Below the pieces are notes generated by a model. It had not been told where the DNA came from. It ran no database searches and was given only the letters and a program-made list of their open reading frames with translations. Of a stretch of DNA of 52,674 nt, positions 18,126 through 26,864 are shown piece after piece (position 1 is the stretch's first letter; every line of letters starts with the position of its first letter). The translations under genes and the position numbers were made by a program. Origin of the DNA: Phycisphaeraceae bacterium (lineage in GTDB: Bacteria > Planctomycetota > Phycisphaerae > Phycisphaerales > Phycisphaeraceae); assembly GCA_020851735.1 (NCBI GenBank), contig JADZCD010000016.1, positions 1 to 52,674 of the forward strand, in the 5' to 3' direction.

Positions 18126-18353
18126 ATGAAATTACTCAGCCGCCTGGCGACGAGCTTTTTGGTCTTCTTAGTGCACCTCTACCGCGCTACCCTGCGCCCG
18201 ATCCTGGGCGGCCATTGCCGGCACGTTCCGACCTGCAGCCAGTACATGATCGACGCCATCCGCAAATACGGCCCCCTGCGCGGTACTTGGCGCGGGATCA
18301 AGCGCATCGCCCGTTGTCATCCCTGGGGAACGTTCGGCTACGACCCCGCCTGA
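18126..18353 (+). CDS. yidD: Membrane protein insertion efficiency factor YidD
   Basis: A 75-residue protein with an amphipathic N-terminus and the family core P-T-C-S-Q-Y-M-I-D-A-I-R-K-Y-G, followed by G-I-K-R-I-A-R-C-H-P-W-G-T-F-G-Y-D-P. YidD assists YidC-dependent insertion of inner-membrane proteins. It is 13 bp downstream of rnpA and surely co-transcribed. yidC does not follow here: instead the gene's last 16 bp overlap the end of the convergent murJ gene. Confidence 0.95.
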   Translation: MKLLSRLATSFLVFLVHLYRATLRPILGGHCRHVPTCSQYMIDAIRKYGPLRGTWRGIKRIARCHPWGTFGYDPA

Positions 18354-20866
18354 GCCTGATGATGACGCCGCCGCAGCAGCCAGTTCATTTCTTCCCCGCC
18401 GCTTAGCCACGAACCAGCCAGGAATACCACCATCCCCAGCCCGACCATCACCGCCAGTTGGATAGCTGCCTGTCCGCGCGAAAGAGCCGCCGGATCGTAG
18501 AACCACACCACCGGCCAGAGCACCGCCGCCATCACCGCCGTCACCAGCGCCGTCCGCCGCCAGCTTTTCCAGACGCCTAAGTTCATCGGCGTTAAGCCGT
18601 GGCCCGCCAACGCCCGCAGCAGCAGGAACACCTGCACCACCGCACAGATCGTCGTCGACCAGGCCAGCGCGGGCACGCCCATCACCCAGATGAAGCTGAT
18701 GTTGAGCACGAAGTTCAATACCACCATGCGGATCGAAATGCGCAACGGCGTGCGCACGTCCTTGACCGCATAAAAGGCCCGCGTGAGTACCTGCATGCCG
18801 GAAAACGCCCAGATGCCGGCCGAGTAACCCGCCAACACGCCCGCCACGCGCATGGTGTCATCCAACTGCACCTGGTTGTACTGGAAAATCACGCGTGACA
18901 ACGGCAGGCGGACGAGAATCAACCCCACGCTGGCGGGCAGGCCGATGAAAAAGGTCAGCCGCATGCCGTTGGCCAGGATACGGGCGAAATGGCTGCCGTG
19001 AATGTCCTTGTGCGACCCGCTGGCCTCCGCCAGCGCGGGAAAGATGGCCGTGGCGATGGCCACCCCGAACACGCCTAAGGGAAATTGATACAGCCGCTGG
19101 GCCAATTGCAGGGCCGCCACGTCGCCGGCACTGGTCGGATAAGCCAACGTAAAACCCAGAAAGTGGATCATCGCGTCGCCGCCGTCGCGCGGGGCCAGGA
19201 AGTAAGCCATCAGGCTGTCCAGCGCGGAATTAATCTGGAAAATCGACAGGGCCAGGATCATCGGCAGCATCATCTTGAGCATCGAGCGCAACTGCGTGCC
19301 CACGCCCGAGAGGTGAACCGTCAGCCAGTCGATGTCGCCCAAGGCCGCCAATTGCCAGAGCAGTTGCAGCACGCCGGCCACCAGCACGGAAATCGCCACG
19401 ATGGGCATGGCTTCGCGCAGCCCGTCCTCACTGGCGATGCCGGCCGTGGCGAACAGCGCCGCCGAGATCTGCGCCACGTTCAGCAGAATCGGTGCCGCGG
19501 CCGAGGGCCCGAAGCGCCGATGCACCTGCAGAATGCCGCCTAAAAATGCCACCAGGCAGACCAGCGGCATGTAGGGCAGCATGATCATCGCCAAATCCAC
19601 CGTCAGACGGTTGTTGATGGATAGATCCGGCATACTGTGCAGATACCAGAGGACGCCTTCGCTCAGCAGCGTCAGCAGCCCCAGCACGATCAGCAAGACG
19701 GCGATCACCGCCGACGCCAGCCGCCGGGCCAGCGGAGGATTGTCGCGCAGCAGTTCCGCGTAATGCGGGATAAACGCTGCCGTCAACGCCCCTTCGCCGA
19801 ACAGCCGGCGGAAAAGATTGGGCAACAGGAAGGCCAGGTAGAAAGAGTCCGCCACCGCGCCTAACCCCAGCGTCGCGGCCAGCACCGAATCGCGGACCAG
19901 ACCCGTGATGCGCGACAGCAGGGTCAAGGCGCTGACGGTGACGGCGTGCCCGACGAATCCCGATGCTTGCTCGCCGGCGGATTCCGCTCCCGCCTGTGCC
20001 CGCGCCCGCCGCGCTCGGATCCAGCGGGGGATGGTCACGAAAAGAAACCACGTGATCAGCCCGATGCCCACGCCGATCTCGTGGGCAATCACGTCGTCGG
20101 TCTCATAGTGGCGATGGTCAGCCAACGTATTCTGGAGCCATTCCACCCCCGGACCGCTGCCGACCAAAACGATCAACGCCACCATCCGGTTCAGCCACCG
20201 CCGCGAGCGCCCGCAAGGCTGGGCCGCCAGCAGCAGCCAGGTGATGGGGATCATCGCCGCCACGTGCAGGAGCTTGTCCAGGCCGATCGTGACCGTGATG
20301 AGCCTGCGGTTGGCCTTGAACAGCGGCAAGATCAGGGGCAGGTTGATGGTCTTGTAGATGTATGGCGCGACCTTCGGATTGGGCAACAAAGCGCCGATGA
20401 GCAGGGCAACCGAGCTTAGAGCCAATAAAACGCGGGCAATCCAGACCAGGGCTTGGCCGCCTTGAAATCGCACAACCGAGGGCAGCAGAACCAGCATCGC
20501 CGCCCCGGTACCAACCAGATTGCCGGCGATGTCCTCCAGGCTAAAGGAGCGGTTTGGGATCAGGGCCTGGGTCAGTTCATCCGCGAAGGAGTAAACGCTG
20601 GCCAAGACCGCCACGAGCAGTAATTGCACGATCGGCCGGTGCCGTCGGCCTATAAGTTGCGCGTAGTAAAGCAATAAGGTTAAGAACGCGAACGTGGCGA
20701 AATGCAGGAACTTGTCGCTGCCTAAGTTGAAAAGATCCGTGGGCGGGCCCAACTTAGCGCCCGGCCAATGCGTAGCCACAAAAAGCGCCGGCCAATAGAC
20801 CGCCAGCAACGGCCTGGCCCATCGCTTTAACGCCACCACTATGGGCCGATCCGTCACGGGCGGCAT
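18338..20866 (-). CDS. murJ: VanZ-VanZ-MurJ fusion: lipid II flippase with N-terminal VanZ-like modules
   Basis: An 842-residue polytopic membrane protein. Residues about 30-150 form a VanZ-like module (D-K-F-L-H-F-A-T-F-A-F-L, then F-A-D-E-L-T-Q-A-L-I-P-N-R, then D-I-A-G-N-L-V-G). Residues about 190-285 look like a second, more diverged one (L-D-K-L-L-H-V-A, V-E-W-L-Q-N-T-L). From about 305 the protein is MurJ/MviN, the lipid II flippase: S-R-I-T-G-L-V-R-D, G-A-V-A-D-S-F-Y-L-A-F and P-N-L-F-R-R-L-F-G-E-G-A-L-T-A-A-F-I-P. A normal MurJ is about 510-530 residues. The ATG at 20866 abuts its AAGGA box, so the GTG at 20857 is a possible alternative start. Confidence 0.93.
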   Translation of the reverse strand: MPPVTDRPIVVALKRWARPLLAVYWPALFVATHWPGAKLGPPTDLFNLGSDKFLHFATFAFLTLLLYYAQLIGRRHRPIVQLLLVAVLASVYSFADELTQALIPNRSFSLEDIAGNLVGTGAAMLVLLPSVVRFQGGQALVWIARVLLALSSVALLIGALLPNPKVAPYIYKTINLPLILPLFKANRRLITVTIGLDKLLHVAAMIPITWLLLAAQPCGRSRRWLNRMVALIVLVGSGPGVEWLQNTLADHRHYETDDVIAHEIGVGIGLITWFLFVTIPRWIRARRARAQAGAESAGEQASGFVGHAVTVSALTLLSRITGLVRDSVLAATLGLGAVADSFYLAFLLPNLFRRLFGEGALTAAFIPHYAELLRDNPPLARRLASAVIAVLLIVLGLLTLLSEGVLWYLHSMPDLSINNRLTVDLAMIMLPYMPLVCLVAFLGGILQVHRRFGPSAAAPILLNVAQISAALFATAGIASEDGLREAMPIVAISVLVAGVLQLLWQLAALGDIDWLTVHLSGVGTQLRSMLKMMLPMILALSIFQINSALDSLMAYFLAPRDGGDAMIHFLGFTLAYPTSAGDVAALQLAQRLYQFPLGVFGVAIATAIFPALAEASGSHKDIHGSHFARILANGMRLTFFIGLPASVGLILVRLPLSRVIFQYNQVQLDDTMRVAGVLAGYSAGIWAFSGMQVLTRAFYAVKDVRTPLRISIRMVVLNFVLNISFIWVMGVPALAWSTTICAVVQVFLLLRALAGHGLTPMNLGVWKSWRRTALVTAVMAAVLWPVVWFYDPAALSRGQAAIQLAVMVGLGMVVFLAGSWLSGGEEMNWLLRRRHHQAQAGS

Positions 20867-21268
20867 TCCTTGTTATGAGCGAAAGTTAGGCCAAGCATGG
20901 GCAACCTACCGCTTGGGGAGTGATTCATGCTCCCCGGTCTCCCCGCCTTCCCCATTCGGCAGCAGGCCCGTCCGGCCCGGGGCCACAGAATGACAATCCT
21001 CTTGTGTTTCGGCAAATAGCGGAAGTGAGCAAAAAAAGATGCGGATTCCGCACGCGGTTTGTTACCATATTAAGTGCCGGCCGGGCGTTTTGACCGCCGC
21101 TACGCGGTTGGCCGTGACATCCTGCCTGGGCCAATGAAAACTTGCTTCATCCCCCCCAAGCCTCCCCCGCGATCCCCCCTGACCTGTACGCCAGGGCCTT
21201 CCAGAGGGAACGAACGATAAACCGGAAGTAACCTCCCAGCCGATGTTGGTTGGCACAAGGAGATTCGC
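20867..21268. other. Intergenic region between divergent murJ and pseudopilin genes
   Basis: About 400 bp that should contain the two divergent promoters. A perfect inverted repeat GCGGA-T-TCCGC lies at 21041-21051. The stretch GTTTGTTACCATATTAAGT (around 21057-21075) is the most AT-rich and could hold a -10 element for the pseudopilin gene, but I see no convincing -35 partner. A good AAGGAGA ribosome binding site ends the region. Confidence 0.45.
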
Positions 21269-22138
21269 ATGCCAAGTCGCTCGGATCGACAGGCGTTTAC
21301 GCTCATCGAACTGCTGGTGGTCATCGGCATCGTGGGCGTGCTGATCGGCATCATGTTTCCGGTCATCGGCAACGTACGTTTCAGGGCCAGGCTGCAGGTC
21401 TGCCAGATGAACGTTTCGCAGATTTTGCCCGCCTTCGAGATGTACTTAAAGGAAAACCGCGAGATCTTCCCCGGCGGCGACTGGGTTTACGAGGATGAGG
21501 CGAAAAATGCCCAGACAACGCCCATTACCCGCTGGAATCTGTTCGGCAAGGAGGTGGAGTTTGCCGTCCTGCGCCAGGAAAGCACCTATATTCCCCAGAT
21601 CAATCGCCCCCTAAACGCCTATCTGTCGGATGCGAAAGTCACCGCATGCCCGTTGGACAAGGGGACGACCCATCTGGATAAGGAGATCCAGAAAATTGGC
21701 AACCCCGGCCGGTCCAACCTGACTTGGGCGGACGTGACCGGCACTTCCTACGCCTACGCGTACCGATCGCCGGACCAGGTCGGCCAGACCAGTGGCGCCG
21801 ATGAAGCCAATAACGTGATTGAAAACGACATCTGGTGGGTGGGAGGCAAAAGAAAAGCCCAGGTCAAGGATCCAGCCAAGAAGCTGTTGATCTGCGACGC
21901 GATCTATGATCTTTCGTTGCCGTTGGAAACCAGCCCAGACGCGGGCGATTTGACCGAGAACCATTGGCACAATGATGCCGAACCGCTGCAGATGACCGTC
22001 GGCTTCATGGACGGCCACGTGGAACAACTGGGACGGAAAACCGATGTCAGCGGCGTTAAATGGAACGCCAAGCTGGAGGACGTTGACGCCCTTTTAGTGC
22101 CCCCGGCCTCCACGGATCCGCCGGTGTCTTACTACTGA
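21269..22138 (+). CDS. Type II secretion-like pseudopilin (prepilin N-terminal methylation protein)
   Basis: A 289-residue protein with a class III prepilin signal: short basic leader, then F-T-L-I-E-L-L-V-V-I-G-I-V-G-V-L-I-G-I with the conserved Glu at +5 after cleavage. The residue before the cleavage site is Ala, not the usual Gly. The globular part has N-x-L-x-x-C-P-type elements (V-T-A-C-P-L-D-K-G) and ends with V-G-F-M-D-G-H-V-E, the F-x-D-G-H-V signature of the large planctomycete pseudopilin families. AAGGAG precedes the ATG. It stands alone upstream of the polymerase gene; the partner secretion machinery is not in the window. Confidence 0.9.
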   Translation: MPSRSDRQAFTLIELLVVIGIVGVLIGIMFPVIGNVRFRARLQVCQMNVSQILPAFEMYLKENREIFPGGDWVYEDEAKNAQTTPITRWNLFGKEVEFAVLRQESTYIPQINRPLNAYLSDAKVTACPLDKGTTHLDKEIQKIGNPGRSNLTWADVTGTSYAYAYRSPDQVGQTSGADEANNVIENDIWWVGGKRKAQVKDPAKKLLICDAIYDLSLPLETSPDAGDLTENHWHNDAEPLQMTVGFMDGHVEQLGRKTDVSGVKWNAKLEDVDALLVPPASTDPPVSYY

Positions 22139-22455
22139 ACGACCGTGATCGCCCGGTTTTGAGGGCCGGCGGCGTCGGAAGAAGATAGGGGAACAAGAAT
22201 CGGCCTGCCGGCGTAGAGATGGGGTGGTCCCGCAAAGGGGTATGCCCGCCGAGGGTTTATACTCCAGCCTGATGGCGGTCCGCGGCAGCGGGGGCGGCTT
22301 GGTTATCGGGCCTTGGCGGCGTAACCGAGCCGACCGGATATTCGACGGTAATAAGTCGGTTTTCGAGGGGGCTGGCTGGAACAGTCGGTCCAGAAACCGT
22401 TTTAGGCGGAACGGGCAGTCATTGCCGTAGCGGAGATCAGCCGAAAAGAATCCTC
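22139..22455. other. Intergenic region before the Wzy-like gene
   Basis: About 317 bp. A 68-codon frame at 22224 has no recognisable product, no good ribosome binding site and atypical composition, so I do not call it. No clear terminator or promoter is visible. Confidence 0.45.
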
Positions 22456-23877
22456 ATGGCGACACAGTTACTGGCCATCTACCTCTGGGCTCTGGGGATT
22501 TATTTGCTCGTGAAGATGGTCCGCCAGCATCGCGCCCAAACCCACGACCTGATGAGCCTGCGGAATATTTTTCTGCTGGGCTTTATCGTCTTTCAGCTCA
22601 GCAGCTCCGCGGTGAGCTTATTTGTCGAGGTGTATTTTAAGCTCACCATTCGCTCGCCGGTGTGGACAGGCCTGCAGTTTTCCGCCATGTGCACGATTTT
22701 TGTGATCGTGTTTTTGTGGGCTTACGATCGCGGCTGGGGGGTTGGCAAATTCGCCAACATGATTCCCGTCACCCGGGCGGAGCCGGGCATGTTTTTCATG
22801 ATGGCTCTGGCCATCGTCTTCACCGCCGTCGGCATCGCGTTGCGCTTTGGGGTTTCCGTGCCGCTGGTGGCTCTGGTCACCCAGGAAATGGGCGTGGGGG
22901 CCGCGGCCGTGGCCTGCGGCATCGCCGGCTGGCTGTGGGGCCGCCGGCTGCTCAATCCTTTTGTGTTGACCTTTGTGGTGGTGGTGGCGGGCGTCAACGT
23001 CATGAACTCCATCACCGGCGCGTTCGGCCGGCGCGGCCTGGTGGCGGTGCTGGTGGGCGTGGTCTGGGGAATGTATTACGGGTATTGGCGTTACCTGCCG
23101 TTAGGCCAGGTCGTCCGGCGCATGGTGGTGTTAAGCGTCATTCCCCTGATGCTGGTGGCGCTGTTCAGCAGCGCCCGTACACCCCTGAAAATAAAACGTA
23201 CCGCCGGCGAGCACATTCAGGCCATCACCAGTACCGGCCAGTTGGGTCAAGGGATCATCCTGCTGCTCCGAGGGCAGGAAACCGGAGCGGCTGCCCTTTG
23301 GACGATTGAAAACGCCGGGCGCAGTTTTGAGACGCGTCCATTGTTCACCATATGGTATTTCCTGGTCTATCCCGTGCCGCGCGGCTGGTGGTATCAGAAG
23401 CCGATGCCCCTGGCCATCTGGCTGCCCTACTACGCCAACGTCAGCGGCGTGCCCAAGGGCATCTACACGATGCCCCCGGGGATCATCGGCAACGCTGCCG
23501 CGGAAGCTTTTTCCTACTACGAGGGAGGCTGGATCGTCCTAGTCATCTATGCGGTGGCGTTTGCCCTGTTTCTCCGCTTTTTCGATCAACTGATTCAGAA
23601 CAGCGTCACCAGCCCCTTCGTGGTCCTGCCTTTGGGCGCGTCCTTAGGACAGATCCTCGGACTCGCCCGCGGGGAGCCCTCGCAGTTCGCCTTTTTGTAT
23701 CTGGTGTCCGTGGTGGCGTTCTGGGGGCTGATGCTGCTGCTGGGCAAGCTTTTGGATTACATGGGCGTGTCACGCGCCCCGGACGTCGGTTTCGACCTTT
23801 CCGATGATCAGCAGGAACCAGTCCAGACGCCCGACGAGTCCGTCGAGGCTTCCGCCGAGGAATCCGTCAAGGCCTGA
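22456..23877 (+). CDS. Polytopic membrane protein, probable Wzy-like polysaccharide polymerase
   Basis: A 473-residue protein with about eleven hydrophobic segments and a large loop around residues 240-345 (R-T-P-L-K-I-K-R-T-A-G-E-H-I through P-P-G-I-I-G-N). The loop contains Y-P-V-P-R-G-W-W-Y and P-P-G-I-I-G-N-A-A-A-E-A-F, which resemble the periplasmic loop of O-antigen polymerase-type proteins of exosortase and EPS loci. The C-terminal 35 residues are acidic and cytoplasmic-looking. Sequence alone does not prove polymerase activity; placement between a pseudopilin and a flippase gene supports the call. Confidence 0.65.
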   Translation: MATQLLAIYLWALGIYLLVKMVRQHRAQTHDLMSLRNIFLLGFIVFQLSSSAVSLFVEVYFKLTIRSPVWTGLQFSAMCTIFVIVFLWAYDRGWGVGKFANMIPVTRAEPGMFFMMALAIVFTAVGIALRFGVSVPLVALVTQEMGVGAAAVACGIAGWLWGRRLLNPFVLTFVVVVAGVNVMNSITGAFGRRGLVAVLVGVVWGMYYGYWRYLPLGQVVRRMVVLSVIPLMLVALFSSARTPLKIKRTAGEHIQAITSTGQLGQGIILLLRGQETGAAALWTIENAGRSFETRPLFTIWYFLVYPVPRGWWYQKPMPLAIWLPYYANVSGVPKGIYTMPPGIIGNAAAEAFSYYEGGWIVLVIYAVAFALFLRFFDQLIQNSVTSPFVVLPLGASLGQILGLARGEPSQFAFLYLVSVVAFWGLMLLLGKLLDYMGVSRAPDVGFDLSDDQQEPVQTPDESVEASAEESVKA

Positions 23878-23980
23878 CGTACCGCTGGGAACTGGGGCAG
23901 GGGGAATCCTGCTAGAAGACGGTGGGGACTAAGACATAGAATGTCGGCGGTTCCATTTCTCCTGGAAGAGGATTCCGACC

Positions 23981-25054
23981 ATGTCCAGAAACCGCTTGTT
24001 TTTGCTGCTTTTGCTGGCCCTGGGCATTCCCGCGTGCTGGTTGACGCGAGGAGTCCAGCCGGCCCTGTCCGAACCCTCGGGGGCCGCTCGCTCGCTGCAG
24101 GCCCAGGGGCCGCTGTGGAACGGCCCGGATGCGTCGCAGCCGCCGCCGACGCGGGATCGCATCATCAGCTTTTTTCTCATCGGCGGCAGTTCCGCGGACG
24201 CCAAGGACCGCATGATCGGCCGCAACATCAAGCGCGAAGGTTGGAAAGGATTTGTCCAGTACTACATTCTGCCCCAGATCCAATGGGGCGTGCGGCGGTT
24301 TGAAATCCACAATCCCTTCGGCACCTTGCCCGACGAATTCATGCAGATGGATCAGCTGCTGGCCGCCCGCGAAGCGGGGTTGACCTGGACCTACGCCGAT
24401 TTCGTCGAAGCCTGGAAACCGGTGACCAGCGGGAAACTGGGTGTGCCCATCGAAGTAATCGCCTATTTCGGCGCTTCCGTGGAAGGCACGGTCTTCAAAC
24501 GTCTCTACCAGGAAGGACGCACCGAGGAATGGCTCGCCCGGGCGTGGGCGAGCGTGCAGCCGGCCCTGGACGCGGGCATGAGCATCGGCCTGGACTCGAT
24601 CACCGGCGCCAAGGCTGATCACCCCGCCTATACCTTCGCCCGGCAATTGCGGGACAAGGGCGTGCGGGTGTACGTCGAGGGCCTTCCGTCCCGTTCCGAT
24701 ACCCTGGCCCACTGGCGCGACTTTAATTTCCTGATCATGGAAAGCGCCCTGCGAAAAATCGATACCGTCTTCTGGGTCGCTCCGCGGGCGATGGTTCAGG
24801 GGGAAATCCTCTGGTTGGTGCATGCCCCCCCGCCGGGATGGCGCGACGATCAATTCGGCTGGGAATTAGAGCATTACGCCGCGATTCTGCGCAACGGCTA
24901 TACCCTCTGCGCCTCCATGCGCCGCATCATTCCCCATAACGTGACGATGGCGCAATTGCTCGCCGCCGCCGGCGGGCAGGCCCCTCCGCAGGAGGAATTG
25001 AACCTGGACGCCGCCGCCCGTCCGCCCGCCGCCACCCGCCCGGCCAAACCTTAA
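23981..25054 (+). CDS. Exported protein of unknown family, paralogue of the protein at 38093
   Basis: A 357-residue protein with a signal peptide (about 1-30). The body, residues about 58-320, aligns throughout with the C-terminal domain of the protein at 38093. Shared blocks include R-I-I-S-F then G-G-S-S, P-Q-I-Q-W-G, H-N-P-F-G-T, F-V-E-A-W-K-P-V-T-S-G, I-A-Y-F-G, G-M-S-I-G-L-D-S-I-T-G-A-K-A and V-Y-V-E-G-L-P. Alternating hydrophobic strands ending in acidic residues (E158, D205, E233) suggest a TIM-barrel hydrolase-like fold; that is inference. A Pro/Ala-rich tail ends the protein. AGAGG precedes the ATG. Function unknown, probably polysaccharide-related from context. Confidence 0.82.
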   Translation: MSRNRLFLLLLLALGIPACWLTRGVQPALSEPSGAARSLQAQGPLWNGPDASQPPPTRDRIISFFLIGGSSADAKDRMIGRNIKREGWKGFVQYYILPQIQWGVRRFEIHNPFGTLPDEFMQMDQLLAAREAGLTWTYADFVEAWKPVTSGKLGVPIEVIAYFGASVEGTVFKRLYQEGRTEEWLARAWASVQPALDAGMSIGLDSITGAKADHPAYTFARQLRDKGVRVYVEGLPSRSDTLAHWRDFNFLIMESALRKIDTVFWVAPRAMVQGEILWLVHAPPPGWRDDQFGWELEHYAAILRNGYTLCASMRRIIPHNVTMAQLLAAAGGQAPPQEELNLDAAARPPAATRPAKP

Positions 25055-25199
25055 CCGCGACGGACGCGGGCCGTGAATTTCCTCCTTCGTGGGCCTTGCC
25101 AGGGGCGCACCCGTTTGCCATGATGCTTCCCGGCCGGGACTGACCGCATGGTAGCCAGCCCATTTACCCCGCCCGCTTTCGGGCCAAAGGTTGCCTTAA

Positions 25200-26765
25200 G
25201 TGTCTGAAGCCAAACGTGGACTGGTCCGGGTGCTGACCAATTACGGGCGTTTGGCAGCCACGCTGCTCATCGGCTTGGTCATCGCCCCGGTGCTGCTGCA
25301 CGCCGTGGGCAAGCAGGGCGCCGGGTTGATCGCCTTTCTGACCTCCGTGGTCGCCGTCAGCGAACTTTCCCAGCGGATCATCGAAACGGTGATGGTGCGC
25401 GAGCTGTCCGCCGCCTACCACAGCGGGGATCGGACTTGGTTTCGCAGCGTGTACAGCTCAGCCTCCCTGGCCTGCGCGGGGGCAGCCCTGGTGGCGATGG
25501 CGGTGTTCGCGGTCATCCTCATCTTCCTGCACAAATTCAACATTAACCCCCCAGAGCTATTGCCCGCCGCCCGCTGGTTCATCCTCGCCCGCATGGTCGA
25601 GATCGTGATCGTCATCCTGGTGGCCCCGCAACTGAACCTGTACCTGGCCACCGAACGCATGGCCGCCTACAACCTCTGGCTGATTCTCCGCCGTGGCTGT
25701 TATCTGCTCGGAGCCCTGGGGCTGCTGCTGCCGGCCGCCCTGGAACCGGGCCGGGGCGTTGTGCTCTACGCCTATGTCAGTTCAGGCTTGGTGCTGCTCA
25801 GTTCCCTGTTGTTTGCCGGCATGATCTTCTGGCGCGACGGCCAGATGATTCCCCGCCTGTCCCTGGTGCGCCGCAAGGCCCTGACGGAAGTCGTAGGCGT
25901 CGGCGGCTGGAACGCCATGGTGATGAGCGCCGTGATCGTGCCCGAGTCGATCGCCCAATTAATCATGAACAGCCAGTTCGGCCTGGTGGGCAACCTGATC
26001 TGGGGCTATGCCTTCCAGATGTCCGCTTACATTCGCATGTTGACCAGCGGCATGACCACCGGCCTGGACGCCGTCACCGCCCGGATCAGCAGCAGCCCCG
26101 ATACCCGCCCGCAGGTGCAGCGCCTGGTCTACCACGCCACCCGTCTGCACGGCCTGATGGCGTTTCCCGCTTTGGTGGGCTTGTCGATTTTGGCGGAACC
26201 GATCATCCGCGTATGGGTCGGCAATCGGCCCAATTTTCCCCCCGAGGAAGTGGGCCGCACGGTGAACCTGATGCGGATTCTGGCCGTGGCCTGGGGCTTG
26301 CGCTCCATCGCCGACGGCTGGATGGCGATTCTTTACGGGGCGGGCCACGTCCGCAAGTACGCCCCGCTGATATTGGCCGGCGGGTTTCTTAATCCCCTGA
26401 TCGCCCTGGCCTTGGTGATCTGGCTGCCGGAAGGTTATCGGTACCTGGGCCCCGCCTGGGCGTTTGCCGTGGTGTTGTCAGGATTCTTTTTCATCGGCTT
26501 GCCCTGTCTGGGCGCCCCCCTGTTGGGTTTAGAACGCCGGGATTTATTTGGGCCATTGCTTCGCCCGCTGATCGCCGCCACGGTTGCCGGCGGGCTGCTC
26601 TGGCCCTATGCCCGCCAAATGAACGTCGGCAGCGTTAGATCGCTCTTGGTCGCCTTGGTGTTGTACGTTATGATCTACGCCCTTATCTGCTGGGTCTGGG
26701 TTCTATCAGGAAACGAACGGCAAAGAGTGTGGACACAAGTCAATAAGCGCATCGGCCGACAATAG
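25200..26765 (+). CDS. Wzx-like polysaccharide flippase (MATE/MOP superfamily)
   Basis: A 521-residue membrane protein with about 12-14 hydrophobic segments. It begins with V-L-T-N-Y-G-R-L-A-A-T-L-L-I-G-L-V-I-A-P-V-L-L and G-K-Q-G-A-G-L-I-A-F, the pattern of the first helices of lipid-linked oligosaccharide exporters. It also has the late I-L-A-E-P-I-I-R-V-W-V-G motif typical of polysaccharide biosynthesis flippases. It would move lipid-linked repeat units across the inner membrane for the polymerase encoded upstream. The start is a GTG at 25200 with AAGG about ten bases before it. Confidence 0.87.
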   Translation: MSEAKRGLVRVLTNYGRLAATLLIGLVIAPVLLHAVGKQGAGLIAFLTSVVAVSELSQRIIETVMVRELSAAYHSGDRTWFRSVYSSASLACAGAALVAMAVFAVILIFLHKFNINPPELLPAARWFILARMVEIVIVILVAPQLNLYLATERMAAYNLWLILRRGCYLLGALGLLLPAALEPGRGVVLYAYVSSGLVLLSSLLFAGMIFWRDGQMIPRLSLVRRKALTEVVGVGGWNAMVMSAVIVPESIAQLIMNSQFGLVGNLIWGYAFQMSAYIRMLTSGMTTGLDAVTARISSSPDTRPQVQRLVYHATRLHGLMAFPALVGLSILAEPIIRVWVGNRPNFPPEEVGRTVNLMRILAVAWGLRSIADGWMAILYGAGHVRKYAPLILAGGFLNPLIALALVIWLPEGYRYLGPAWAFAVVLSGFFFIGLPCLGAPLLGLERRDLFGPLLRPLIAATVAGGLLWPYARQMNVGSVRSLLVALVLYVMIYALICWVWVLSGNERQRVWTQVNKRIGRQ

Positions 26766-26864
26766 GATCATGTAGGCGCAACTTGTCTTCAACCTCCAAG
26801 TTACGGGACTTAGTCACAGCGACGGTGTAGGGAATTTCGATTCTAAGTTAAGCAAAGGTGAAGC

